Source of the DNA: GYS-P2D sp964522505
GTDB taxonomy: Bacteria; Bacteroidota; Bacteroidia; Chitinophagales; Saprospiraceae
Assembly (NCBI GenBank): GCA_964522505.1
Contig: CAZFWJ010000020.1
Span: 1-52,032, forward strand
Direction: 5' to 3'
Length of the DNA: 52,032 nucleotides
The notes beneath the pieces are model-generated. The model saw only the letters and a program-made list of their open reading frames with translations. It did no database searches and was not told the origin of the DNA. The stretch's first letter is position 1; every line of letters starts with the position of its first letter. The position numbers and the translations under genes were made by a program. This document shows positions 35,238 to 44,102 of this stretch, in pieces.

Positions 35238-35860
35238 GCCAAAAGAATTATGTATCCAACTCTGAAGAGTCGACTCGACTGTTTCAAAGCTCGTTTATGG
35301 AGGCATTGTCAAAAGTGCACTTTACAGTTCCACTGTTCATCTATATTCCAGTTAATAGCTTTTTAATCTATCTCGGAGTTAAGGATGGCCTTTTTGCGAT
35401 TATACAAGTAGCCATGTGGTTACTCCTGGGTTTAGTGACTTGGACCATTGTAGAATATGTGCTGCACAGGTTCGTATTCCACTATCATCCGACTAGTGAG
35501 TTTGGTAAAAAGATACATTTTATTTTTCACGGCATACATCATGACTATCCGAGAGACCGTCTCCGACTGGTTATGCCGCCATCAGTCAGTATTCCTTTGG
35601 CAACATTGTTTTTCCTGTTGTTCAGGACGTTTATTCCAGCACCACAGTTATATATATTCTTTGGTGCGTTTCTTACGGGCTACTTGATCTATGATATGTT
35701 TCATTATGCCATTCATCACGTAGAAGTCAAAGGAAAACTGTGGAATGTGCTCAAAACACATCACTTAAAGCACCATTATAATGACCCAAACAAAGGTTTT
35801 GGCGTCAGCAGCCCAATATGGGATGTAATAGTTGGATCAAATTTTGATGAAAAAAATTGA
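35234..35860 (+). CDS. Fatty acid hydroxylase (sterol-desaturase superfamily)
   Basis: 208 residues with four membrane segments and the histidine clusters of di-iron membrane hydroxylases: HRFVFH (78-83), HGIHH (99-103), HYAIHH (157-162) and HHLKHH (176-181). By family it inserts a hydroxyl in an acyl chain or long-chain base; the compact form resembles the catalytic part of fatty acid 2-hydroxylase. It lies 112 bp before serine palmitoyltransferase, so hydroxylation of the ceramide acyl chain or sphingoid base is a reasonable inference. Acts in the inner membrane. Confidence 0.85.
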   Translation: MSQKNYVSNSEESTRLFQSSFMEALSKVHFTVPLFIYIPVNSFLIYLGVKDGLFAIIQVAMWLLLGLVTWTIVEYVLHRFVFHYHPTSEFGKKIHFIFHGIHHDYPRDRLRLVMPPSVSIPLATLFFLLFRTFIPAPQLYIFFGAFLTGYLIYDMFHYAIHHVEVKGKLWNVLKTHHLKHHYNDPNKGFGVSSPIWDVIVGSNFDEKN

Positions 35861-35972
35861 AAGCTTAATTTAACCAAAAATACACTGCGACGGCCTTACA
35901 ACATGGATTTGGCAATTGTAATAGGCTATATTCGCAGCTTTTTTGTAGGAGAGTTTTATAAATCACACTACT

Positions 35973-37196
35973 ATGCTTAAAGAAAGAATGCAAGCCTACG
36001 ACGTACCCCAGAAGATTCAGTCCATGGGTGTATATCCTTATTTCCGAACCATCCAGTCTGAGCAAGATACAGTTGTAAAAATCAATGGCAAGGACATTTT
36101 GATGTTTGGCTCTAACAGTTATTTGGGACTCACAACACATCCTAAATTAAAAGAAGCTTCTAAAGCTGCCATTGACAAGTATGGCTCAGGCTGTGCCGGA
36201 TCAAGGTTTCTGAATGGCTCATTAGATCTACATCTTGAGTTAGAAGAGCGCTTGGCAAAGTTTGTAGGCAAAGAGGGAGCACTGGTGTTCAGTACTGGAT
36301 TCCAGGTGAATCTGGGCGTAATTTCATCATTGACAGGACGTCATGACTATATCATCATTGATGAGTTAGATCATGCGTGTATTATAGATGGTTCAAGATT
36401 GTCTTTCTCTAAGGTGCTTAAGTATAAGCACAATGATATGGCATCACTTGAGAAGGTGTTGCAGCGATGTGATATTGATAAGGTTAAACTGATCGCTATA
36501 GATGGTGTATTCAGCATGGAAGGAGATATTGCTAACCTTCCTGAGATCGTTAAACTCGCAGAAAAATATAAAGCCAATATCATGATCGATGATGCCCATG
36601 GGTTGGGTGTAGTAGGTGCTAATGGTAGAGGTACGGCTAATCACTTTGGCCTTACAGATGATGTTGATTTAATCATGGGCACTTTTAGCAAGTCTCTCGC
36701 CAGTATAGGTGGATTTATTGCTGCTGATAGCGATACAATTAACTTCTTGAAGCACAATGCCCGATCGTTAATGTTTAGTGCAAGTATTGCACCTGCTAAT
36801 GCTGCGAGTGCGCTTGCTGCTGTAGACATCATGGAGCAAGAACCAGAGCGAATCCAGAAGTTATGGGATAATACAGCATATGCCATGAACATGTTGAAAG
36901 AGGCAGGATTTGACACAGGACATACGCAAACTCCGATCATCCCAATATTTATCAGAGATGATTATAACACGTTCAAGATCACTAAGATGCTCTTGGAAGA
37001 AGGGGTCTTCGTTAATCCAGTAGTCTCGCCTGCTGTAGCCAGCACGTCTGCACTCTTGAGATACTCCTTGATGGCGACACACACTTTTGCTCAAATCGAA
37101 GAATCTGTTGAAAAGATTACGAGATGTGCTAAAAAATTAGGCGTGTTCGAGGCTCAAGAAAGTAAAGTGCATGAGGATAGTACACGCTACTGGTAA
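35973..37196 (+). CDS. spt: Serine palmitoyltransferase (alpha-oxoamine synthase)
   Basis: 407 residues, PLP-dependent alpha-oxoamine synthase. SNSYLGLTTHP (47-57), H134 in LDHACIIDG (stacks on PLP), DDAHGLGVVG with D207 and H209, and the PLP lysine K240 in MGTFSKSLASIGGFIA. The TFSKSLASIGG form is the one found in serine palmitoyltransferases rather than in KBL or BioF. It condenses serine with a fatty acyl-CoA (or acyl-ACP) to 3-ketosphinganine, the first step of sphingolipid synthesis. The 3' end overlaps the GNAT-like acyltransferase gene by 26 bp and the reductase follows after that. Confidence 0.88.
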   Translation: MLKERMQAYDVPQKIQSMGVYPYFRTIQSEQDTVVKINGKDILMFGSNSYLGLTTHPKLKEASKAAIDKYGSGCAGSRFLNGSLDLHLELEERLAKFVGKEGALVFSTGFQVNLGVISSLTGRHDYIIIDELDHACIIDGSRLSFSKVLKYKHNDMASLEKVLQRCDIDKVKLIAIDGVFSMEGDIANLPEIVKLAEKYKANIMIDDAHGLGVVGANGRGTANHFGLTDDVDLIMGTFSKSLASIGGFIAADSDTINFLKHNARSLMFSASIAPANAASALAAVDIMEQEPERIQKLWDNTAYAMNMLKEAGFDTGHTQTPIIPIFIRDDYNTFKITKMLLEEGVFVNPVVSPAVASTSALLRYSLMATHTFAQIEESVEKITRCAKKLGVFEAQESKVHEDSTRYW

Positions 37197-38289
37197 ACTC
37201 TTAAAAAAATATATCGACTTCCCTCATGAGCTATACGCTGATGACTCCCAATATGTTCCAGAGCTATATATGGCTCAGAAGGATATGTTTAACAGAAAGA
37301 AAAATCCTTTCTTCGAACATGCTGAGGTAGAGTCTTTCTTAGCCAAAAAAGATGGTAAAACGGTCGGAAGGATTTCGGCAATCCTCAATCACAACTACAA
37401 TGATTACCACAAGTGTAATGTGGGTTTCTTTGGGTTCTTCGATGTGATCAATGATTACGAAGTAGCCAAGACACTCTTAGATACAGCTGTAGAGTGGTGT
37501 CGTTCGAGAGGATGTACAAGCATCTTGGGACCTACCAATTTCTCTACTAATGATACCGCAGGAATCCTGATCGATGGATATGATGAGCCCGCTAAGATCA
37601 TGATGACCTATAACAAGCCATATTATAAAGATCTCGTAGAGAAATATGGCTTTGTCAAGGACATCGATCTTTATGCCTATATACTTTATACTGCTAAAGC
37701 ATCTGAAAGATCCATACGTCTGGCACAGTCACTGGAGGAGCGTCTGGCACGTCAAGGGATCACTTTCAGAAACGTCAACCTCAAAAACTTCAAGTCAGAA
37801 GTAGCAGCCATCCGTGACATTTATAATAATGCATGGGCAGACAACTGGGGATTCGTCCCATGGACTGATGCCGAACTCGATCATCTGGCAAATGAACTTA
37901 AAATGCTGGCCAGTACGGATTGGATATTCATGGCAGAAGACAAGGGCAAGCCCATCGGTTTCGGATTGACACTTCATGATGTCAATGAAGTGACCAAGAG
38001 CTTTAAAAAAGGACGTCTATTCCCATTTAATGTCATCAGGCTATTGCGCAAAAAGAATAAAACTCGGTTCGTAAGAATCTTAGCATTGGGCGTTAAGAAT
38101 GAATATCGCCGCAAAGGCATTGAAGCCATCTTCTTCGCAAAGAATATCCTCCAAGCGCGTAAAGAAAATGTGATAGCAGGTGAAGTGTCATGGGTGCTCG
38201 AGAACAATATTGAGATGAATGCTTCAGCCGAGAAACTCAATTCTGAGTTATACAAAACCTATCGCATCTATAAATATAACTTGAGCTAA
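37171..38289 (+). CDS. GNAT-like acyltransferase, candidate bacterial ceramide synthase
   Basis: 372 residues with two GNAT-like halves: the N-terminal one (VGRISAILNHNYNDYH, GFFGFFDVI, SILGPTNFSTNDTAG) and the C-terminal one with the acyl-CoA loop LGVKNEYRRKGIEAIFF (306-322). The start at 37171 lies inside the end of spt and gives the family N-terminus, so the 26 bp overlap is real. In Caulobacter the ceramide synthase (bCerS) is a GNAT-fold protein encoded close to spt, and this gene has the matching position and fold. Predicted role: N-acylation of the long-chain base. The identity is inferred from context, not proven. Confidence 0.72.
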   Translation: MRIVHATGKLLKKYIDFPHELYADDSQYVPELYMAQKDMFNRKKNPFFEHAEVESFLAKKDGKTVGRISAILNHNYNDYHKCNVGFFGFFDVINDYEVAKTLLDTAVEWCRSRGCTSILGPTNFSTNDTAGILIDGYDEPAKIMMTYNKPYYKDLVEKYGFVKDIDLYAYILYTAKASERSIRLAQSLEERLARQGITFRNVNLKNFKSEVAAIRDIYNNAWADNWGFVPWTDAELDHLANELKMLASTDWIFMAEDKGKPIGFGLTLHDVNEVTKSFKKGRLFPFNVIRLLRKKNKTRFVRILALGVKNEYRRKGIEAIFFAKNILQARKENVIAGEVSWVLENNIEMNASAEKLNSELYKTYRIYKYNLS

Positions 38290-38291
38290 AC

Positions 38292-39278
38292 ATGGCGAAG
38301 ATTCTGATTACTGGTGCCAGTGGTTTTGTCGGCAGCTTTCTGGTCGGCGAGGCATTGGATCAGGGTCTTGAGGTCTATGCGGGCATGCGCTCCAGTAGCA
38401 GTAAAAAGTGGCTTCAAGATGAGCGGATAAACTTCGTCACGATGAATCTCTCTGATCCAGATAACCTGAGAGAGATCATGTCCCAACATAAGTTTGACTA
38501 TGTGATCCACAATGCAGGGTTGACTAAAGCTCTAAAACAAAGTGATCTGTTCAGAGTAAACTCGGATTACTCAGTCAATCTTGCCAAAGCAGCCATGACG
38601 GTGCCAGGCTTGAAGAAATTTTCATTTATGAGTAGTTTGGCGTCATATGGTACCGCCGACTATCAGGATGATGGCGTCGTTGGCAACCACAGTGAGCCAA
38701 AGCCCATCACCTCTTATGGTAAGAGCAAATTGAGGGCTGAGCAACAACTGGAGCTAATCGATGGGCTGCCGCTGTTGATCTTCAGGCCCACAGGTATATT
38801 TGGACCAAGAGAAGGTGATTTCCTCAATTTGTTTCAATCGATCAACAAAGGTCTTGCCGTACAGGTGGGATTCACAGAGCAACAGTTGTCACTGATCTAT
38901 ATAAAAGACCTTGTTCGTATCATTGTGCAAGCCACGGTATCCGATATCTCGAACAAAGGATACTTCGTATCGGATGGAAATCTCTATGCTGGCAGCAAAT
39001 TCAATCGGATCGTAGCAGGGAGTTTAAATAAGAAGCCATGGAACATCAAGGTTCCGATGGCGCTGATAGATGTTATTGCCACGTTGTCAGACCTTAACTC
39101 TAAGATCACTGGCAAGGCCAATATCCTGAGCAGGGATAAACTTCCTGAGATTAAATCTCGCAATATAGATCTGGACATCTCTGACTTAGTGCAAGATTTT
39201 GATTTTAAACCCGCTTACACTTTAGAGCAAGCAGTTAAGGAAACAGCGGACTGGTATATCAAGCATGGTTGGTTGTGA
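38292..39278 (+). CDS. NAD(P)-dependent epimerase/reductase, candidate ceramide-pathway reductase
   Basis: 328 residues of extended SDR type. The dinucleotide motif GASGFVG is at 8-14, a characteristic SFMSSLASYG holds the active serine, and SYGKSK gives Y142 and K146. It starts 2 bp after the acyltransferase stop, so it is in the same transcript. In Caulobacter the reductase of the ceramide pathway (bCerR) is an epimerase-like protein located with spt and bcerS. By analogy this enzyme would reduce the 3-keto group of the sphingoid base or oxidised ceramide. A nucleotide-sugar epimerase is the alternative, but its LLIFRPTGIFGPRE motif fits both. Confidence 0.75.
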   Translation: MAKILITGASGFVGSFLVGEALDQGLEVYAGMRSSSSKKWLQDERINFVTMNLSDPDNLREIMSQHKFDYVIHNAGLTKALKQSDLFRVNSDYSVNLAKAAMTVPGLKKFSFMSSLASYGTADYQDDGVVGNHSEPKPITSYGKSKLRAEQQLELIDGLPLLIFRPTGIFGPREGDFLNLFQSINKGLAVQVGFTEQQLSLIYIKDLVRIIVQATVSDISNKGYFVSDGNLYAGSKFNRIVAGSLNKKPWNIKVPMALIDVIATLSDLNSKITGKANILSRDKLPEIKSRNIDLDISDLVQDFDFKPAYTLEQAVKETADWYIKHGWL

Positions 39279-39285
39279 ACGCATA

Positions 39286-39316
39286 AGTAGCGAGTGACAA
39301 GTAATTAGTAGCGAGT
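39286..39316 (+). repeat. Dispersed AGTAGCGAGT repeat pair
   Basis: AGTAGCGAGT occurs at 39286-39295 and 39307-39316, a few bases after the reductase stop. The same unit follows the M20D gene at 8759-8775. Confidence 0.6.
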
Positions 39317-39402
39317 TTAATAGTTTCTGTCCGTCCTAATCTATCTTGACCGTTTTGACAAACACTAACAAAATAAGACCAAGAGTTAGGGAAATATAAT
39401 AA

Positions 39403-40071
39403 ATGTCTGAATCTATGATTAATAATAAGCTGTTAACGGATACCATCGCATTCGTCAAGCAAGAACTTACTGGTGCAGAGGGCGGACATGACTGGTGGCA
39501 CATCCACCGAGTCTATCAGAATACCCTATTACTCAACCAGACAGAAGAAGTAAATCATACCGTAACACTGCTCGCAGCTCTACTCCACGACATCGCAGAT
39601 CCTAAGTTTCACGATGGTGACGAGGAGATCGGCCCCAAGACTGCTGTCGCCTATCTGAAGAGTCACAATGTAGACTCACAGGTCATCGAGCATGTAGAGT
39701 TGATCATAAGAAACATGTCCTACAAGAACAGCTTGGATGGAGATGAACGATTTAGCTCAGCAGAACTCATGGTAGTACAGGATGCTGACAGACTCGATGC
39801 CATCGGTGCGATCGGTATTGCCCGAGCATTTAACTATGGTGGCTTCAAGAATCGAGAGCTCTACAATCCAGAGATTCCTCCTAATCTGAATATGAGCAAA
39901 GAAGAGTACAAAAAGAGTTCCGCTCCGACGATTAATCACTTCTATGAAAAGCTACTCTTGTTAAAAGCTAAGATGAATACGGAAGCTGGCAAGCGTATCG
40001 CTGATCAGCGACATCTATTTATGGAGCAATATCTCGATCAATTTTATGCAGAATGGAGAGGTCAGAAGTAA
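39403..40071 (+). CDS. HD-domain phosphohydrolase
   Basis: 222 residues. HD-family metal ligands are visible: H29 and H33 in GGHDWWHIHRV, the H62-D63 pair in LLHDIADPKF and an aspartate in VVQDADRLDAIGAIG. The IGIARAFNYGG segment is typical of YedJ-like members. It should hydrolyse a phosphoester such as a nucleotide; the substrate is not known. Soluble cytoplasmic. It is separated from the sphingolipid cluster by 124 bp and is probably not part of it. The 251 bp after it (40072-40322) hold no gene that I can support. Confidence 0.85.
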   Translation: MSESMINNKLLTDTIAFVKQELTGAEGGHDWWHIHRVYQNTLLLNQTEEVNHTVTLLAALLHDIADPKFHDGDEEIGPKTAVAYLKSHNVDSQVIEHVELIIRNMSYKNSLDGDERFSSAELMVVQDADRLDAIGAIGIARAFNYGGFKNRELYNPEIPPNLNMSKEEYKKSSAPTINHFYEKLLLLKAKMNTEAGKRIADQRHLFMEQYLDQFYAEWRGQK

Positions 40072-40322
40072 TCTACATAGAAAATGATTTCATTAAAGCA
40101 GATACCAAATTAAGAGGTGGAGAGTGGTGTAGCCTCGTAAAAAAGAGGTATCTCATATCCAATGATAAAACATGGCTTCCTCCGGGATAAGTCTATGTCT
40201 CTTATAGATGATAATGCCGAGTCAATCGCGAGCTGTAACAAGAATGATGTTACAAGGAGGCTATAAAGAATTAATAGTTGCTACTGAGCGATATCAATAG
40301 CAACTATTCGAAATGTGCGATC

Positions 40323-40784
40323 TTATCTTTTGAATGGAATCCGATATCCCCATACAATTTCGTATCCGAGATCACATTCAGGACAATTGTTAAGTCTAGT
40401 AACACGTCCTTCGACATAGGTCGTACCGTCAGTTTTTCTGAAGCCCAAACCTAGATTAATTCCAGTAGCAGAGTTAGAACCGCCTTCGCCACCTCCCATA
40501 CTTCTGTAGTATGCTAATCCGGCTATTGGGTACACAGTTGCAGTCTCTGCAATATCAAAGAGGCCAAATTGGAGATCTCCATCTAATCTAAGGACATCTG
40601 GACCAGGCACAAAGAAATACGTTGCTCTGGGAGATATTCCGAAGTCACCGCTTAAGTGTAAAGTAGAAACAGATATTCCAAAAACGTTGTTGCTACGAAC
40701 TATTCCAGCACCAATACTGGTCTGTGCATAGTTGTTAGTTATAAATATTAAAAAGAGTGAAATGGTAAGTAAGGTTGATTTCAT
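40323..40784 (-). CDS. Small exported protein, probable outer-membrane beta-barrel
   Basis: 153 residues. Signal peptide MKSTLLTISLFLIFITNNYAQ, then alternating polar/hydrophobic strands (SIGAGIVRSNNVFGISVS, YPIAGLAYYRS, GINLGLGFRKT) ending YEIVWGYRIPFKR. The pattern is that of a small eight-strand outer-membrane barrel. A CPEC pair lies near the end. No function can be assigned. Single gene with no clear partner. Confidence 0.6.
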   Translation of the reverse strand: MKSTLLTISLFLIFITNNYAQTSIGAGIVRSNNVFGISVSTLHLSGDFGISPRATYFFVPGPDVLRLDGDLQFGLFDIAETATVYPIAGLAYYRSMGGGEGGSNSATGINLGLGFRKTDGTTYVEGRVTRLNNCPECDLGYEIVWGYRIPFKR

Positions 40785-40898
40785 GATCTGAAAGGTTGAT
40801 TAAGCCCTTTTATAACAGGGCAGGATTAAATTTGTCATCATAAGGACAGTTCATTTTACACTCAACCCCTAAGATGAGGAAAGAGAAATATTAGAATT

Positions 40899-41084
40899 TC
40901 AGCTTAGTGAGGACTTATCAACTAAGTTTAAATTCCTCATTTCAGCCTCACCATTTGAGGTCCAATAGTAAAGTTTATTATCGCTCTGTCCATTGAGAGC
41001 CCGTGCAACATAATTCTCTGCCAAGGCTCCTTTGAATTCACTAAAAAACGCTCCCGTCAATAAATGTCCTCGGGTCCATACGCG
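40899..41084 (-). pseudogene. Remnant of DUF4143-type AAA ATPase
   Basis: The 408-bp gap between the barrel protein and the AraC gene holds a minus-strand open stretch of about 60 codons between a TAA (41085-41087) and a TGA (40899-40901). It reads GHLLTGAFFSEFKGALAEN, then YVARALNGQSDNKLYYWTSN and GEAEM, which fits the C-terminal DUF4143 domain of Bacteroidota AAA ATPases (pattern GxxxExxVAxxL ... LYYWxSxxxAEVDF). The rest of the gene, over 300 residues of ATPase, is absent. After AEM the match fades into RNLNLVDKS and a stop. It is a decayed fragment, not a working gene. The remainder of 40785-41191 shows nothing else. Confidence 0.7.
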
Positions 41085-41191
41085 TTAAACGCATTAATAG
41101 GCCTGTCCTATAATGTGAATTGTATCACACTATTCATTCTAATACTGTGCAAGAAATACGCAAACAATTGATAATCAACAAGAAGGGCTAA

Positions 41192-42004
41192 CTATGAAAC
41201 ATATGCGCTTGGCGTAACACCGACGATTTTCTTGAAATGACGGATGAAGTGGCTCTGATCAAAATAACCCACAGAATAGCCCACATCTTGGGCTTTCATC
41301 CCTTTTATGAGTAGCTGTTTGGCTTTTTCGATGCGGAGGTTGTTCAGATATTGATTAGGGGCTAGGCCAAATCGCTCGCGATAAACTTTGATCAAGTGAA
41401 ATCTGCTAAATCCAGAGATCTCCATAAGGTCATCAAGCTGAATATTTTCATCAAAATACTCATGAATATAATCGCGCATTCGATCAGCGACAATCGTATA
41501 TCCATCGGATAACTCTTCAGGATAGTCTAGTCCTGACAACTTTGCCAATTCCAATAATAAATCACTCAATTCAGTCTCATCGTCAATGCTCAAATCATTT
41601 TCGAGCATCTGATTATGGAGCAATTGATATCGTTTTAAGAATTTATGATTCTGAATCAGCTTATTGACAAAATTAGGATGCAGCTCTTTATCTACATTAT
41701 AATTAGATCTCACAAGGTCTTTGGGTAGATACATCGACCGAAAATTCCATACCCCCTCACCGAGAGATCTACCAGTATGAACTTCATAGGGATTAAGCAC
41801 TAAGAGCTTATTGTCTGTTACTATATTAGACTGTTGCCGATAGCCATAATCCGCCACCCCACTCTCAACCAAAATTAATGCATAGGTGTCATGAAAATGA
41901 GGCTTGAAGGATCGTGAAGTAAATGAACCTTGCAGCACCTCGATATCACCATTTATACGATATCTGGAGTAATTGTTCTTTAAGTCCTTTTTGCCCTTGC
42001 TCAT
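41192..42004 (-). CDS. AraC-family transcriptional regulator
   Basis: 270 residues. The N-terminal cupin-like effector domain contains FKPHFHDTYALILVESG and LLVLNPYEVHTG. The C-terminal double helix-turn-helix shows MEISGFSRFHLIKVYRERFG, then PNQYLNNLRIEKAKQLL and VGYFDQSHFIRHFKKIVG with the end VTPSAY, the AraC signature. Effector unknown. It may regulate the neighbouring PRMT-like gene or others, but the sequence does not say. Confidence 0.9.
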   Translation of the reverse strand: MSKGKKDLKNNYSRYRINGDIEVLQGSFTSRSFKPHFHDTYALILVESGVADYGYRQQSNIVTDNKLLVLNPYEVHTGRSLGEGVWNFRSMYLPKDLVRSNYNVDKELHPNFVNKLIQNHKFLKRYQLLHNQMLENDLSIDDETELSDLLLELAKLSGLDYPEELSDGYTIVADRMRDYIHEYFDENIQLDDLMEISGFSRFHLIKVYRERFGLAPNQYLNNLRIEKAKQLLIKGMKAQDVGYSVGYFDQSHFIRHFKKIVGVTPSAYVS

Positions 42005-42161
42005 CCTTAGCTACAAGTGTATCACTTCTTAAGCTAATTCAATTAATGTCATTTTGGTTTTAATCCATCCAGAGTAATCAACTTGTCGAAACGTCTTCAA
42101 TATTGAATTTAAACTGTACTTGAATCCCTCATTTTCAATTATACTATGGCCTTTTTGGACA

Positions 42162-43049
42162 TTACGATTCTAACACTCTAAATGATGCCTGATCTAGGTC
42201 AGCGCCATAGCTGAATGATGCTCTCAACTTTATTGGCTGTCCCTTTTGGACAATAGCAGTTTCATCCAGTTTGCAGACTGTCGGCGGCATCAAGCTATCT
42301 GTACCTGTAAAGTTGCAGCCCTCCGCAACCTGAACAAAAGAGTACATTAATATCGCATTACCCGTGCCAGATACCAATGGCATCAATTCGATTTCTTTAG
42401 TCACACGATCAGGTCTCTCATGATAGAGATCAATTACATTGACAACTGACTGCATAGTCAACTGTTTGGGATAGTGCCTTGTGAAGTTGATAGGATAATG
42501 CTTATGATCTTTTTCAAAATCAGCATGAACTAATTGGGCAACATTGGTCACGTACTCTGGCAGAAGCTTTCCTTCAGGCTTCAGATATTTCCTCAAGTTT
42601 GCAAAAATCTGTACCTGATATTCATTGGCGCAATAGATACTCATCAACTCACCTACTATGTAATCCACAGGTTCTGGTAAGATTACCTTCATAGCATCGT
42701 CAAAAATGACTTCTACTTTATCCTCCCACCCATTTTTCTTCAGTTCATCGTGAATAAAATCTTTCAGATCTGGATTGTTCTCGATCAAGTAAGCCTTCTT
42801 GACCTGAGGTAAAAAATGTTTCGTCAACGCAAGCGTCCCAATACCGGCTTCACAGACTACCTTATCTGTAAAATCATATTTACTAAAAGCGTCTTTAAAT
42901 GCATTTATTCGAACATCATCCGTTTCCATGATTTTGTAATAAATCGGAGGAAATCCATAATGATTCTCGTCAAATGTCTGTGCCTGAAGCAGAGAATACT
43001 TGAGCTCATCATATCGATCAATAAGCTCAGAATGAAAGTCAAAACTCAT
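42162..43049 (-). CDS. SAM-dependent methyltransferase, protein-arginine-methyltransferase-like
   Basis: 295 residues. The SAM motif I is VVCEAGIGTLALTKHF, followed by the acidic end of strand 2 in AYLIENNPD and the PRMT-like double-E-like loop VDYIVGELMSIYCANEYQ. DDVRINAFKDAF before motif I matches the conserved N-terminal helix of arginine methyltransferases. The C-terminal half is beta-rich, as the PRMT barrel would be. PRMTs are uncommon in bacteria, so the substrate may be another protein or a small molecule. It stands alone, 157 bp from the AraC gene. Confidence 0.7.
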   Translation of the reverse strand: MSFDFHSELIDRYDELKYSLLQAQTFDENHYGFPPIYYKIMETDDVRINAFKDAFSKYDFTDKVVCEAGIGTLALTKHFLPQVKKAYLIENNPDLKDFIHDELKKNGWEDKVEVIFDDAMKVILPEPVDYIVGELMSIYCANEYQVQIFANLRKYLKPEGKLLPEYVTNVAQLVHADFEKDHKHYPINFTRHYPKQLTMQSVVNVIDLYHERPDRVTKEIELMPLVSGTGNAILMYSFVQVAEGCNFTGTDSLMPPTVCKLDETAIVQKGQPIKLRASFSYGADLDQASFRVLES

Positions 43050-43227
43050 ATTGAATGTTAAGTGGTACCCATCTGGATAGTAATTGACTATTCTATTACT
43101 ACACGACTAATCTTATGACCAATGGAATGGGCTATGAGTCACTCCCTAATAATCAAGTGTACGCTAATTGTTGAAATAAGACGCAATAGATGTTAACATG
43201 ACTATACTAATTATTAATTTAGTTTAT

Positions 43228-43578
43228 ATGACTAATGAACTATCACACGAAGAGACCGTAAAACCCTCACTTATACTATCTGCATTACTTATTGTGGGTG
43301 CTATATTGATCATATTAGGGTTATTTGTGTCTTTGCAGTTCAGAGGTGAATTGTCTCTATTTGAATTGGGAGGCACTATTCTCTCCTCTAAACTATCTGG
43401 ACTCATTATCATGTTCGCAGGGACTTCAATGATTTATTTTGCAAGTAGCCAGTGTCCCGACAACTCAACGATATTCGATAGTACGATGAACATTCTTCAC
43501 TGTAAGAGTACGTTTACCAAGACTTTTCTTGTGCTGTCTATAGTCTTACTGGTGGTTATAGTTATGAATGTGGTATAG
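43228..43578 (+). CDS. Small membrane protein of unknown function
   Basis: 116 residues from the ATG at 43228; the frame is open from 43198. About three membrane helices: SLILSALLIVGAILIILGLF, LSGLIIMFAGTSMIYFA and FLVLSIVLLVVIVMNVV, with a soluble loop between the last two containing two cysteines (SQCPDNST, ILHCKST). I do not recognise the family. Confidence 0.5.
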   Translation: MTNELSHEETVKPSLILSALLIVGAILIILGLFVSLQFRGELSLFELGGTILSSKLSGLIIMFAGTSMIYFASSQCPDNSTIFDSTMNILHCKSTFTKTFLVLSIVLLVVIVMNVV

Positions 43579-44102
43579 TGGTAAATCCCTCTAAGAACCA
43601 TCGGGGTTAAATAGGAGGCCACTGTAACGTCTCCTCGTATTATAGTAATTTTTTAGACACTGTTGCCACGTGCTGGGCGCTATAAATGAGTCGCTTATTT
43701 TGAACTGGCAGTTCATGATGGTCTCAGAATTCCTCAAATATCCGCACCACATTGCTGAATTGTAGAAATGAGATATGACATCTCGGGCCGAAAGGGTCAT
43801 CGCCAAGACTAAAATTGGCCCAAATGAACAGAGACCGCTCTACTGAAGAACAAGAAATAATTCAAAAGATATTGTTAAGAAAATTTGCTCTACCTACCCA
43901 TTCAATCTTGCCGTTAATCCTATTCAACCACCAGTATTTGCTAAGTACTTGACATTCTGCAGAGTCGAACATCCTTTTGTATACCGTCGAGCATCGTTGT
44001 GTTAATAAGCAGTTAAGATTCGATTCGCCATAGACTCCAGTAAGGGTGCAGCCATAATAAGGGGGAAATACTATTATTAACATTAACACAAATATTAACG
44101 AA
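43579..44102. other. 524-bp stretch without a gene I can support
   Basis: Open frames on both strands here are short and show no domain that I know. The minus frame from 43806 to 43591 and the frame that runs from within the lipoprotein gene down to 43862 look like chance frames or old debris. The end, around 44060-44102, is AT-rich (repeats of ATTAAC) and probably carries the lipoprotein gene's promoter. Confidence 0.5.

Noticed and set aside
40072..40322. A short plus-strand frame after the HD gene (ADTKLRGGEWCSLVKKRY) as a possible gene remnant
   Set aside because: It has no start codon, ends after about 30 codons and matches no family that I know.
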